A DNA stretch of 64,000 nucleotides from BD2-11 clade cluster bacterium bin43 (GTDB taxonomy: Bacteria > Gemmatimonadota > Gemmatimonadetes > Longimicrobiales > Gaopeijiaceae). The stretch spans positions 1 through 64,000 of the forward strand of contig MPMR01000008.1 in the NCBI GenBank assembly GCA_002238605.1, in the 5' to 3' direction. The first letter of the stretch is position 1, and the number at the start of each line of letters is the position of its first letter. Position numbers and translations under genes: made by a program. A model generated the notes under the pieces. The model worked only from the letters and a program-made list of their open reading frames with translations. It did not search any database and was not told where the DNA came from. Positions 8,404-16,778 of the stretch are shown here, one piece after another.

Positions 8404-9653
8404 GACGGGATCCTCTCCCCGCGAACCAGGTCGGCGAAAGTCTCCCGCTCGCGGATCAGATGCAGTCCGCCGTCGGCAACCAGCACTTCCGCTGGACGCA
8501 GGCGGCTGTTGTAGTTCGAGGCCATGGCAAAACCGTAGGCTCCGGCTGTCCTCACCACCATCAAGTCGCCTGCGGATGGTAGTTCGATAGCGCGGTCCCG
8601 CGCGAGAAAATCGCCGTCCTCGCACACGGGACCCACCACGTCGCTCACCACCACCGCAGCGCCCGGACGCGTGCGCACCGGCTCGATCTGGTGATAGCCG
8701 CCGTAGTGGCTGGGGCGCAGCAGCTCGGTCATGCCCCCGTCCGTGATTACGAAGGTCTTGTTCCCGGAGCGCTTCAGGTATAGCACGCGCACGATGAGCG
8801 TGCCGGCTTCACCGACGATGAAGCGACCCGGTTCCAGGATCAGCCGGAGCCGGCGCTCGATCACGGCAGGGAGCACCGCCGCGGCGAGACGGGCGAGATC
8901 GATCTCGGGTTCGTCTCCGTAGGCGACCCCGAATCCGCCACCCAGATCGACGTATTCCAGCGGGATGCCCTCATCGGAAAGCGCTCGCTCCAGGGCGAGA
9001 AGCCCGCGTGCGGCGCGCTGGTAGGGTTCGATGTCCACGATCTGCGACCCGATGTGAACTGCGATTCCCGCCACCTGGAGCGCCGCCCGCGAGGCCGCGC
9101 GGCGATAGAGGTCCATCACTTCGCCGACGGGAATGCCGAACTTGGTGCCGGCGTGCCCCGTGCGTGTGTACTCGTGAGGCGTGGGCGAGGCGATGTCGAG
9201 GTTCACGCGCAGCGCGATGCGGGCCCGGACACCCCGCCGGGCCGCGATTCGCTCAAGCAGGCGGAGCTCCTCCCGGCTCTCGACGTTGAAGCCGTAGATG
9301 CCCGCATCGAGCCCGGCGTCCAGCTCCTCCTCGCTCTTGCCCGCTCCGGCGAAGACGATCCGCTCCGCCGGAATCCCCGCCTCGAGAGCACGCGCCAGTT
9401 CGCCCCCGCTCACGATGTCGGCGCCGGAACCGAGTCGGGCCAGGCGGTTGAGGAGCGCCAGGCTTCCGTTGGCCTTGACCGAGTACGCGACAAGCAGGCG
9501 GGCGCCCGGGAAGGCGGCCTTGAAGGTGCGGAATCTCTGTTCGAGCAGAGCGCCATCGTAGAGGTAGAGCGGGGTCCCGAAGCGAGCAGCGATGTCGTCG
9601 AGGGCGAACGGTCCGCAGTGGAGCACGCCACCCGAGCGAGCCAGGGGGGTCAC
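8400..9653 (-). CDS. lysA: Diaminopimelate decarboxylase
   Basis: A 417-residue PLP enzyme that decarboxylates meso-diaminopimelate to L-lysine, the final step of lysine synthesis, drawing on the same pool used for peptidoglycan. Fold-III decarboxylase motifs are present: PLP-lysine Lys60 in [30 protein letters not shown], the catalytic-cysteine segment GPVCEDGDF and the closing [14 protein letters not shown]. It starts two bases after the proS stop and its own stop overlaps guaA. Placement in a run containing rod-shape and cell-wall genes is consistent with peptidoglycan supply. Confidence 0.96.
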   Translation of the reverse strand: MTPLARSGGVLHCGPFALDDIAARFGTPLYLYDGALLEQRFRTFKAAFPGARLLVAYSVKANGSLALLNRLARLGSGADIVSGGELARALEAGIPAERIVFAGAGKSEEELDAGLDAGIYGFNVESREELRLLERIAARRGVRARIALRVNLDIASPTPHEYTRTGHAGTKFGIPVGEVMDLYRRAASRAALQVAGIAVHIGSQIVDIEPYQRAARGLLALERALSDEGIPLEYVDLGGGFGVAYGDEPEIDLARLAAAVLPAVIERRLRLILEPGRFIVGEAGTLIVRVLYLKRSGNKTFVITDGGMTELLRPSHYGGYHQIEPVRTRPGAAVVVSDVVGPVCEDGDFLARDRAIELPSAGDLMVVRTAGAYGFAMASNYNSRLRPAEVLVADGGLHLIRERETFADLVRGERIPS

Positions 9654-9654
9654 C

Positions 9655-11115
9655 TCAGTATGCCCGCGCCCACGCCACCTCCATTGCAGCAGCGCCGCCG
9701 CCGATGCACCGCGACGGCCGGCTGGACGACGCGAACTCGTCGTCGGGGATTACCCGGATCGTGGCCTTCGTGGCCTGCTTGACCCTCTCCTCCACGTCGG
9801 GGTCGCCGCTCCATCCGGTGTACGCCAGGCCACCTCCGCCCTCCAGAATCTCCTTCAGCTCGCCGATATCCGAGATCCCCCGGTGGGAGTTGGCCTCGCG
9901 GCGCGCGCGGGCGCCCTCGAGCAGGTCTTCGTGGAATTCGTCGAGCAGAGCGGGAAGCGTGGCCAAGGCCTCCTCGCGCGCCAGGAAGCGCTTGCGCTTC
10001 CCGTCCGGGAACGGAAGTCGCCGGGCCAGCACTACCTGCCCCTTCGCCACGTCGCGAGGCCCGATCTCGGCCCGGAAAGGGACGCCCTTGCGTTCCCACT
10101 CGTAGAACTTGGCGCCCGGATTGAGGTGGTCGCGCGCATCAACCCGCACGCGCACCCCCGCGGAGATCAGCTGTTCGCGGAAGCGGTCGGCTTCCTCCAT
10201 CACCAGCGCGCGCTGCGCGTCCGTGCGCCAGATGGGCACTACCACGACCTGCGCCGGAGCGATGCGCGGCGGCACGACGATCCCGCTGTCGTCGCCGTGG
10301 GTCATCACCATGCCCCCGACCATGCGCGTCGAAACGCCCCAGGACGTATTCCAGGCGTACTCCTCGCGCCCCTCCTCGCTCTGGAAGGTGAGGCCGAACT
10401 GGCGCGAGAAGTTCTGCCCCAGAAAGTGGGAGGTGCCCGCCTGGAGCGCGCGATTGTCCTGCATCAGCGCTTCCACGGAATAGCTTCGCACCGCACCCGC
10501 GAACTTCTCCGAGTCGCTCTTGAGCCCGCTGACCGGGGGCATCGCGATCCAGTCCTCCTGGAACTTCCGGTACACCCCCAGCATGCGCCGGGCCTCCTCT
10601 TCGGCCTCCGCCTGCGTCGCATGGGCGGTGTGGCCCTCCTGCCAGAGGAATTCCGAAGTGCGCAGGAATAGCCGGGTGCGCAGCTCCCAGCGCATCACGT
10701 TGCACCACTGGTTCAGCAGGAGGGGCAGATCGCGGTAGCTCTGCACCCACTTGGCGTACATCGAGTAGATGATGGTCTCGGAGGTCGGGCGCACCACATA
10801 GGGCTCCTCCAGTTCCTTGCCGCCGGCGTGGCTCACCACCGCGAGCTCCGGCTTGAAGCCCTCGACATGCTCCTTCTCGCGCTCGATGAAGCTCATCGGA
10901 ATGAGCAGGGGGAAGTACGCGTTTTCGTGGCCGGTCTCCTTGAAGAGGCCGTCCAGTCCCTGCTGCATCAGCTCCCAGATCGCGTATCCCCAGGGTCGGA
11001 TGACCATGCATCCGCGTACCGGCGAATAGTCGGCGAGCTCCGCGCGCTGAACCACATCGTTGTACCAGGCCGAGAAGCTCTCGCTTCGGGGCGTCAGCCG
11101 CTTGTCATCAGCCAT
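9655..11115 (-). CDS. proS: Prolyl-tRNA synthetase, short (type 3) form
   Basis: A 486-residue class II synthetase that charges tRNA-Pro in the cytoplasm. Class II motifs are visible: PTSETIIYSMYAKWVQSYRD, LLLNQWCNVMRWE and FLRTSEFLWQEGHTAHAT. The insertion-editing domain of the long bacterial form is absent, and the length and C-terminal extension match the archaeal/eukaryotic-like type found in a subset of bacteria. The C-terminus carries the anticodon-binding domain and a tail ending EVAWARAY. The ATG overlaps the upstream membrane-protein gene by eight bases, and the stop is two bases from the lysA start. Confidence 0.96.
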   Translation of the reverse strand: MADDKRLTPRSESFSAWYNDVVQRAELADYSPVRGCMVIRPWGYAIWELMQQGLDGLFKETGHENAYFPLLIPMSFIEREKEHVEGFKPELAVVSHAGGKELEEPYVVRPTSETIIYSMYAKWVQSYRDLPLLLNQWCNVMRWELRTRLFLRTSEFLWQEGHTAHATQAEAEEEARRMLGVYRKFQEDWIAMPPVSGLKSDSEKFAGAVRSYSVEALMQDNRALQAGTSHFLGQNFSRQFGLTFQSEEGREEYAWNTSWGVSTRMVGGMVMTHGDDSGIVVPPRIAPAQVVVVPIWRTDAQRALVMEEADRFREQLISAGVRVRVDARDHLNPGAKFYEWERKGVPFRAEIGPRDVAKGQVVLARRLPFPDGKRKRFLAREEALATLPALLDEFHEDLLEGARARREANSHRGISDIGELKEILEGGGGLAYTGWSGDPDVEERVKQATKATIRVIPDDEFASSSRPSRCIGGGAAAMEVAWARAY

Positions 11116-11398
11116 TTGTCTGATCCTGGGGGTGGCCCGCGGTGCCGCGGGAAGGTTCGCGCCTGCTCTCTCGGCGGAATACGAAGAAGCCGGGAACGCT
11201 GAAGAGCAGGAGCGAGGAGACGAACCACGATATCCGGAACGGCGCGCCCGTCAACTCGTTCAGGAGCAGCGCCACCAGCGCCCCCCCGCCCAGCGACATT
11301 GCCGCGGCCGCGGCCAGAATGAAGTACTCGAGGATGTTGAGCCGGCGCACGGCGCGGGCCATGTCCCTGCGCACCCCCTTGTTGCCGTCGGCTACCAT
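11108..11398 (-). CDS. Small two-helix membrane protein
   Basis: A 96-residue protein beginning MVADGNKGVRRDMARAVRRL. Two hydrophobic helices follow, at about residues 24-46 (ILAAAAAMSLGGGALVALLL) and 52-72 (FRISWFVSSLLLFSVPGFFV), then a charged C-terminal tail. The arrangement resembles AtpZ/AtpI-like small membrane proteins, but there is no diagnostic motif. The chosen ATG overlaps the end of the upstream lipoprotein gene, and its stop overlaps the proS start, so it is embedded in a coupled chain. A longer upstream start exists but would run deep into the preceding gene. Confidence 0.65.
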   Translation of the reverse strand: MVADGNKGVRRDMARAVRRLNILEYFILAAAAAMSLGGGALVALLLNELTGAPFRISWFVSSLLLFSVPGFFVFRRESRREPSRGTAGHPQDQTNG

Positions 11399-11901
11399 TC
11401 CGGGGGCGCTCCATGGTAGAAGTATACCCGGTGGCCCGTTCCCCGCCCTGTCCCCACCTCGCCGTACCACCCTTCCAGCGGAATCCATTCACCCCAGGCC
11501 ACCGGCACCAGGTCCCCCTCGTTCGTTCCCGAGGGCACGGCCGCGTGGTAGACGATCGCGCGAATGGCCACGAGGGTGGAATCGCGAGCGGCCCGTTGGG
11601 GCAACAATTCCCGCAGGGTCCGGCTGAATTCCGCGCGCCCGCCGGGCTCCCGGGCGAGCAGGTGCAGGGTCAGCCGACGCTCGAGCACCGGATCCGGCAC
11701 CTCGTCGAAGAGCATGACGGAGACCGCCTCGGCGGCGTCGGCGCCAAAGGATGAACGGGCCGCGGAGGGCGCGGAAGCGGGTGCCGCGCCCTCTCGCGCC
11801 TCGGGTGGACGGTCGGGAGCACAGGCGCCGGCGCAAAGGCACGCCACAGACCCGGCAACGATCCTCCACGCCCGGTGCCGGCCCGCCCCGCGAGCGGTCA
11901 T
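11392..11901 (-). CDS. Putative lipoprotein, unknown function
   Basis: A 169-residue protein with an Arg-rich N-terminus, a hydrophobic leader and a lipobox (CLCAGAC), then an Ala/Pro-rich linker typical of exported lipoproteins. The folded part includes VSVMLFDEVPDPVLERRL and ends in aromatic residues (VYFYHGAPPEW). The ATG overlaps the hisS stop (ATGA) and the last codons overlap the next gene. I do not recognise a family. It sits between hisS and proS in the long run and may simply share its transcript. Confidence 0.68.
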   Translation of the reverse strand: MTARGAGRHRAWRIVAGSVACLCAGACAPDRPPEAREGAAPASAPSAARSSFGADAAEAVSVMLFDEVPDPVLERRLTLHLLAREPGGRAEFSRTLRELLPQRAARDSTLVAIRAIVYHAAVPSGTNEGDLVPVAWGEWIPLEGWYGEVGTGRGTGHRVYFYHGAPPEW

Positions 11902-13202
11902 GATGCCAGGCTGCCCAGACGCAGGTCGGCGAGGGAGACCTCGTGCTGTGTGCCGTGCGTCATGTCGCGGATCACCGCCACCCCCCTCGCCGTCTCTTCC
12001 GGGCCCAGCAGGATGACCTTGCGGGCTCCCTGCCTGGCGGCCATGGCGAGCTGCTTTCGCACCGGACGCTGCTCGAGCGCATAGGCGACGGTCGATCCCG
12101 CCTCCCGCAGGACATGGGCGATTTCCCGTCCCAGAAGGCGCTGGGCCGGAGATACGCTGGCGATGAACCAGTCCATCGACGGGGCGACGTCGGGGAGCAG
12201 TCCCCTGTCGCGCAGCAACTCGGTGAGCACCACGTCTCCCATTCCGAATCCCACTGCGGCAAGGGGTTCGCCGCCGACCCGCTGGAGCAGCTGGTCGTAG
12301 CGGCCTCCCCCGCAGATGGCGCGCAGCTTGCCCTTCCGGTCGAAGAGTTCGAACACGATGCCGGTGTAATACGCCAGGCCGCGCACGATGCGGAGGTCGA
12401 AGCGAAGGAAGGGCGCGAGGCCCATCGCCGTCAGGTCCGCCCGGTAGCGTTGCAGTTCGTCGAGGCTGGCGCCCACGGCCTCACGTTCGCCCAGCAGTTC
12501 CTCGACCACATCGAGCCCGGAACCGTCGAGGATTTCAAGAAGCGAATCCACGCGCCGGCCAGCCAGTCCGGCGGACGCCCGCAGCCGCTCGCGCGTCGCG
12601 TCGACGCCCACCCGTTCGTACTTGTCTATGTCGCTGAAGGTGGCGGCCATTCGGTCCGCCGGCACGCCCAGGGCGGCAAGAACCGCCGACAACAGGCGGC
12701 GATCCGAGACGCGAGCCACGAAGTCGTCCGGTCCCAGGCCCAACTCGCGAAGGGCGTCGACGGCAACCGCCAGGACTTCGGCGTCCGCGCCCGTCCGGGG
12801 TTCGCCGAGGATGTCGACGTTCAATTGGAAGTGCTCCCGCAGACGCCCCCGCTGCTGCCGCTCGTAGCGAAACAGCTGGGGAATCGAAAACCAGCGGATG
12901 GGCTTGGCCATGGCCCGGCTGCGCTCACCGAGCATGCGGGCGAGCGACGGCGTCATTTCGGGGCGCAGCGCCACCTCGCGCCCACCCTTGTCGACGAAGG
13001 CGTACAGCTGCCCGACGATCTCGTCGCCGCTCTTTTCCCGGTAGAGCTCCAGCGGTTCCAGCGGAGGCCCGTCGTATTCCTGGAAGCCGTAGCGGCGCGC
13101 CACTCGGCGCCAGCTTCTGAATACGTGCTCCCGCTCGGCCAGGGCCTCCGGTGCGAAGTCTCGAAAACCCGGAAGTCTGGGAAAACTCTTGTTTTTAGGC
13201 AT
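11898..13202 (-). CDS. hisS: Histidyl-tRNA synthetase
   Basis: A 434-residue class II enzyme charging tRNA-His. It starts MPKNKSFPRLPGFRDFAPE. Motif 1-3 elements are visible (VALRPEMTPSLARM, LFRYERQQRGRLREHFQL and a late GFGMGDVVLTELLRDR), followed by an anticodon-binding domain. The HisA-type motif reads RGLAYYTG rather than the usual RGLDYYTG, and motif 2 continues EHFQLNVDILGE, so this is a divergent subtype. The RGL-YYTG core argues for HisS rather than the paralogue HisZ, as does its being the only copy seen here. It starts 31 bases after folC and its stop overlaps the next lipoprotein gene. Confidence 0.93.
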   Translation of the reverse strand: MPKNKSFPRLPGFRDFAPEALAEREHVFRSWRRVARRYGFQEYDGPPLEPLELYREKSGDEIVGQLYAFVDKGGREVALRPEMTPSLARMLGERSRAMAKPIRWFSIPQLFRYERQQRGRLREHFQLNVDILGEPRTGADAEVLAVAVDALRELGLGPDDFVARVSDRRLLSAVLAALGVPADRMAATFSDIDKYERVGVDATRERLRASAGLAGRRVDSLLEILDGSGLDVVEELLGEREAVGASLDELQRYRADLTAMGLAPFLRFDLRIVRGLAYYTGIVFELFDRKGKLRAICGGGRYDQLLQRVGGEPLAAVGFGMGDVVLTELLRDRGLLPDVAPSMDWFIASVSPAQRLLGREIAHVLREAGSTVAYALEQRPVRKQLAMAARQGARKVILLGPEETARGVAVIRDMTHGTQHEVSLADLRLGSLAS

Positions 13203-13233
13203 GGCGGCGAATCTATGCGCTTCACCCGATGCG

Positions 13234-14544
13234 TCAAACCGGGAGAGGAGTCGGGAATGGCCGGATACCCAGCTCGCCGAGGGCGCTGCCGACCGTGTGG
13301 CAGGACCCCGTGACCACCGCCGTGCCGCCGTCCGCCCACTCGGCCACTCTGGCCAGGGCGAGGCCGAAGTCCGCTTCAACCTCGAGCGCGAACCGTGGTG
13401 CGAGCGCAGCCGCGACCTGCTCGGGCTTCCACCTCCGTTCCCGGGGTGCGGACGGAGGCTGGGTCAGGACAGCCGCGTCGGAGATCGAGAGGAGGCCCGG
13501 AAGCATGCCCCCCCAATCCTTGTCCCCCAGGATACCGGCAAGAACCACGATCGGCCGCGGCGGACCGATCGACCGCAGGGTGGTGGCAAGCGTTTCCATT
13601 CCGGCGACGTTGTGCGCCACGTCGAAAACCCAGGTTGTGCCGCCTTGCCTCACCAACTGCACCCGACCCGGCCAGCTCACCCGCGCCAGGCCCCGCACGA
13701 CCGCCTGCCGAGCGGGCCGCAACTCCTCCGGAAGCGACTCCAGCGCCCGCGCCGCGAGCGCCGCGTTGGTCGCCTGGTGCCCTCCCGCCAGGGGCACCGA
13801 CAGATCGAGCTCCCCCCAGGCGGCGGAAGACATGCGAAAGCTCGTGCCCGCCCCCGAGAGCTCCAGGCTTCGCACGTCCCTGACCGGATCGAGCACGTGG
13901 AAGGGAGCGCCGGCCCGCTTCGCCCCGTCCCTCAGAATGTCCAGGACGGGTCCGGCGGTCTCGCTGGTATGCACCGGGACACCCGGCTTGATGATCCCGG
14001 CCTTCTCCCGGGCAATGTCCTCCACGGTGGTGCCCAGGTAGTCCGCGTGGTCGAGTGACACGTTGGTGATGCAGGTCACTGCCGGGACGATCACGTTGGT
14101 CGCGTCGAGACGCCCACCCAGCCCTACCTCCACCACCCCGATGTCGATTTCCCGATCGGCGAATACACCGAACGCCAGAGCGGTGGTCGCCTCGAAGAAG
14201 GTGGGTCCGATCCGGTCGACGGCCGCGTGCAGCCCGGCCGCCACCCCCGTCATGGCATCCGGCGCGACCGGGCGGCCGTCGACCTGGATGCGCTCGCGAA
14301 AGTCGCACAAGTGGGGGGACGTGTAGAGCCCGGTGCGCAGGCCGGCCTCGCGCAATACCTCGGCGCACATCGCCGCAACCGACCCCTTGCCGTTGGTCCC
14401 GCCGATGTGGATCGACGGATAGGCGCATTGTGGCTCGCCCAGGGCCGCAAGCAGGGCCCGGGTGCGCTCGAGACCCCATTTGACCCCATGCCCAAGCCGC
14501 GGGAACAGCTCGTGCGTCGCGGGAGCCCCGGCCTTCAACGCCAC
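13234..14544 (-). CDS. folC: Folylpolyglutamate / dihydrofolate synthase
   Basis: A 436-residue Mur-ligase-family enzyme that adds glutamate to folates (and probably also dihydropteroate) using ATP, keeping folates inside the cell. The P-loop GGTNGKGSVAAM is at about 48-59, with downstream TGLYTSPHL, EVGLGGRLDATN and NVSLDHADYLG signatures, and the C-terminal domain contains WVFDVAHN. The length is normal. It lies between accD and hisS in the long minus-strand run with short gaps. The accD-folC order is common in bacteria. Confidence 0.96.
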   Translation of the reverse strand: MALKAGAPATHELFPRLGHGVKWGLERTRALLAALGEPQCAYPSIHIGGTNGKGSVAAMCAEVLREAGLRTGLYTSPHLCDFRERIQVDGRPVAPDAMTGVAAGLHAAVDRIGPTFFEATTALAFGVFADREIDIGVVEVGLGGRLDATNVIVPAVTCITNVSLDHADYLGTTVEDIAREKAGIIKPGVPVHTSETAGPVLDILRDGAKRAGAPFHVLDPVRDVRSLELSGAGTSFRMSSAAWGELDLSVPLAGGHQATNAALAARALESLPEELRPARQAVVRGLARVSWPGRVQLVRQGGTTWVFDVAHNVAGMETLATTLRSIGPPRPIVVLAGILGDKDWGGMLPGLLSISDAAVLTQPPSAPRERRWKPEQVAAALAPRFALEVEADFGLALARVAEWADGGTAVVTGSCHTVGSALGELGIRPFPTPLPV

Positions 14545-14581
14545 ATTCTCCGGAGGGTGTGGGGCCGCGCGCCGGCTGGCC

Positions 14582-15439
14582 TCAGCCCTGGGGCTTCCAC
14601 CCCGCCCACATGTGCCGCAGCAGAAGTGCCACCGTGGCTTTCAACTCCTTGCGCGGTACGACGCAGTCGAGCATGCCGTGTTCGAGCAGAAACTCGGATC
14701 TCTGGAACCCGTCCGGCAGCTCCTGCCGGATCGTCTCCTCGATCACGCGAGGCCCCGCGAACCCGATGAAGGCGTCGGGTTCCGCGAGGTTGACGTCGCC
14801 CAGCATGGCGTAGGAGGCGGTCACCCCGCCCGCCGTCGGATTGGTGAGGATGGATATGTGGGGCAGACCGGCCTCGTGAAGCCTCGCCAGCAACGTTGCC
14901 GTCTTCGCCATCTGCATCAGCGACAGGATTCCTTCCTGCATTCGGGCTCCGCCGGAGGCGCTCACGACGACCAGGGGGACCTGTTCGCGCAGTGACCTGG
15001 CGATGATGCGGGCCAGCTTCTCCCCCACCACCGATCCCATCGATCCTCCGATGAAGGAAAAATCCATCACCGCCAGCGACACCGGGATGCCATCCAGCTT
15101 GCCCGAACCGACCACCATGGCCTCCGGTCGTCCCGCACGCTGTTCGGCCATCTGCACCCGGGCGGTGTAGGGCTTCGAGTCGACGAAACCCAGGGGGTCG
15201 GCGCTGGCCAGCCCCGCGTGCTCCTCGCTGAAGGCGCCTTCGTCCAGCAGCAGTCGCAGGTAGTCCGAGGCCCCGAACCTGAAGTGGAATTCGCACTCCG
15301 GGCACACGGAGAGGTTCTGGGTGAGCTTCTCGCGATAGACGATCGCGCGGCAGCCCGGACACTTCTTGAAGACGTCGCTCGGAACATCCCGCCGGTCCTG
15401 CGCGCGTAACGGCTTCTTGGGCTTGTTGAACCAGGCCAT
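14582..15439 (-). CDS. accD: Acetyl-CoA carboxylase carboxyltransferase subunit beta
   Basis: A 285-residue subunit that, with AccA, transfers the carboxyl group from carboxybiotin to acetyl-CoA to make malonyl-CoA for fatty-acid synthesis. The N-terminus (MAWFNKPKKPLRAQDRRDVP) is followed by the family zinc ribbon CPGC-x15-CPEC at about residues 27-49. The crotonase-like core contains ASGGARMQEGILSLMQMAK and NPTAGGVTASYAMLGD. It is immediately downstream of rodA and upstream of folC. accA is not in this window. Confidence 0.97.
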   Translation of the reverse strand: MAWFNKPKKPLRAQDRRDVPSDVFKKCPGCRAIVYREKLTQNLSVCPECEFHFRFGASDYLRLLLDEGAFSEEHAGLASADPLGFVDSKPYTARVQMAEQRAGRPEAMVVGSGKLDGIPVSLAVMDFSFIGGSMGSVVGEKLARIIARSLREQVPLVVVSASGGARMQEGILSLMQMAKTATLLARLHEAGLPHISILTNPTAGGVTASYAMLGDVNLAEPDAFIGFAGPRVIEETIRQELPDGFQRSEFLLEHGMLDCVVPRKELKATVALLLRHMWAGWKPQG

Positions 15440-15493
15440 GGCTTGCTTTCGTCGGCGTTGCTCTCGAGTTGGCCGCGCGGATGGCGCGACCCC

Positions 15494-16750
15494 TCAGTCC
15501 CGCCGGGCGACGCGCACGGCGAGCGCCGCGGCCACCCAGCACATCAGCAGAAAGGAACCCCCATAGCTGATGAACGGAAGGGGAATGCCGGTGACCGGGA
15601 CCAGCCCGACGGTCATTCCGGTGTTCACGAAGACGTGCGTAATCCAGGCGCCGAAGATACCGAAGAGGACGAAGCTTGCAAAGTGACTGCCGGCTCCGGT
15701 CGCCATGCGGATGAGTCGGAGCAGGACGTAGGCGAAGCCGGACAGGACCAGCAGCGTGCCCACGAAGCCGAACTCCTCCCCGATCACCGCGAAGATGAAA
15801 TCGGTATGCTGCTCGGGCAAGAAGTTGAACCGCTTCTGGGTGCCCAGCGTAAACCCCTTGCCGGTCAGCCCTCCGCTGCCAATGGCGACCTTCGACTGGA
15901 CCAGGTGGTAGCCCGCCTGCCGTGGATCGAGACCGGGATCCAGAAACACGAGCACCCGGTTCTGCTGGTAGGGGGCCAGCGAGTCCCAGAGGAGCCGCGC
16001 GACCGTGCCCACGGCCAGATTGAACACGAGCACCGCCACGTACTCGAAAGTGTAGAGGCGCGAGCGCCGCAGATAGAGCAGCCCGATGAGCGCCACCATG
16101 TACGCCGAGAACAGCCAGGTGTTGAAGGAGAGGATCAGCGCGATGGCCGGGCTCACCAGCAGGAACAGGTAGGTCAGCGGGATGCCGGACCAGAACAGCA
16201 CCGCAATCAGTATGCCCACGAAGGCCATCGCGGTCCCCAGATCCGGCTGGAGGAGCACCAGGAGCAGAGGGAGCCCGACCAGCGCGCAGGGCGCGATCAC
16301 GTCGGCCAGCTGCCATGATCTCCGGGAACCATGTCCGGGCGCTTCCACGCGCGACGCCATGAGGCGCGCAACGGCGAGGATGGTGGCAATCTTGGCGACC
16401 TCGGCCGGCTGGAACTGAAAGCCCCCGAACTGCAGAAAGCTCGTTACTCCGGTCGCGGTGCCGCGGCCGGTGCCCACGACCAGCGTGACGGCCAACAGAA
16501 CTACCGCCAGAACATAGGCGGGCACCGCAACCCACTCGATCCAGTTGGTGGAGATGCGGGTAATGACGGTGAAGGCCGTCAGCCCGAACACGAACCAGAC
16601 CAGCTGACGGATCCAGGCACCCTCGACGACGGGGCTGGGCACGTTGAGCTGGCCCGTCGAATAGATCATCGCCACGCCGAAGAGGGAGAGCGCGAGCAAG
16701 GCGAGAATGAGGCGGCTGTCGAGGGCCCAGCGCGAGAACAGGGTCTTCAA
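15494..16750 (-). CDS. rodA: Rod-shape-determining glycosyltransferase RodA
   Basis: A 418-residue SEDS-family peptidoglycan glycosyltransferase with about ten membrane helices, working with PBP2 in the elongasome. Characteristic stretches include QPAEVAKIATILAVARL, LLQPDLGTAMAFVGI, LPEQHTDFIFAVIGEEFGFVG and the C-terminal TGIPLPFISYGGSFLLM. It follows mrdA by 28 bases, the standard mreBCD-mrdA-rodA order, which separates it from FtsW or SpoVE. The start is MKTLFSRWALDSRL, cytoplasmic before helix 1. Confidence 0.96.
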   Translation of the reverse strand: MKTLFSRWALDSRLILALLALSLFGVAMIYSTGQLNVPSPVVEGAWIRQLVWFVFGLTAFTVITRISTNWIEWVAVPAYVLAVVLLAVTLVVGTGRGTATGVTSFLQFGGFQFQPAEVAKIATILAVARLMASRVEAPGHGSRRSWQLADVIAPCALVGLPLLLVLLQPDLGTAMAFVGILIAVLFWSGIPLTYLFLLVSPAIALILSFNTWLFSAYMVALIGLLYLRRSRLYTFEYVAVLVFNLAVGTVARLLWDSLAPYQQNRVLVFLDPGLDPRQAGYHLVQSKVAIGSGGLTGKGFTLGTQKRFNFLPEQHTDFIFAVIGEEFGFVGTLLVLSGFAYVLLRLIRMATGAGSHFASFVLFGIFGAWITHVFVNTGMTVGLVPVTGIPLPFISYGGSFLLMCWVAAALAVRVARRD

Positions 16751-16778
16751 GGGATGAGTTCCGGCGGGGTGCGCAGGG

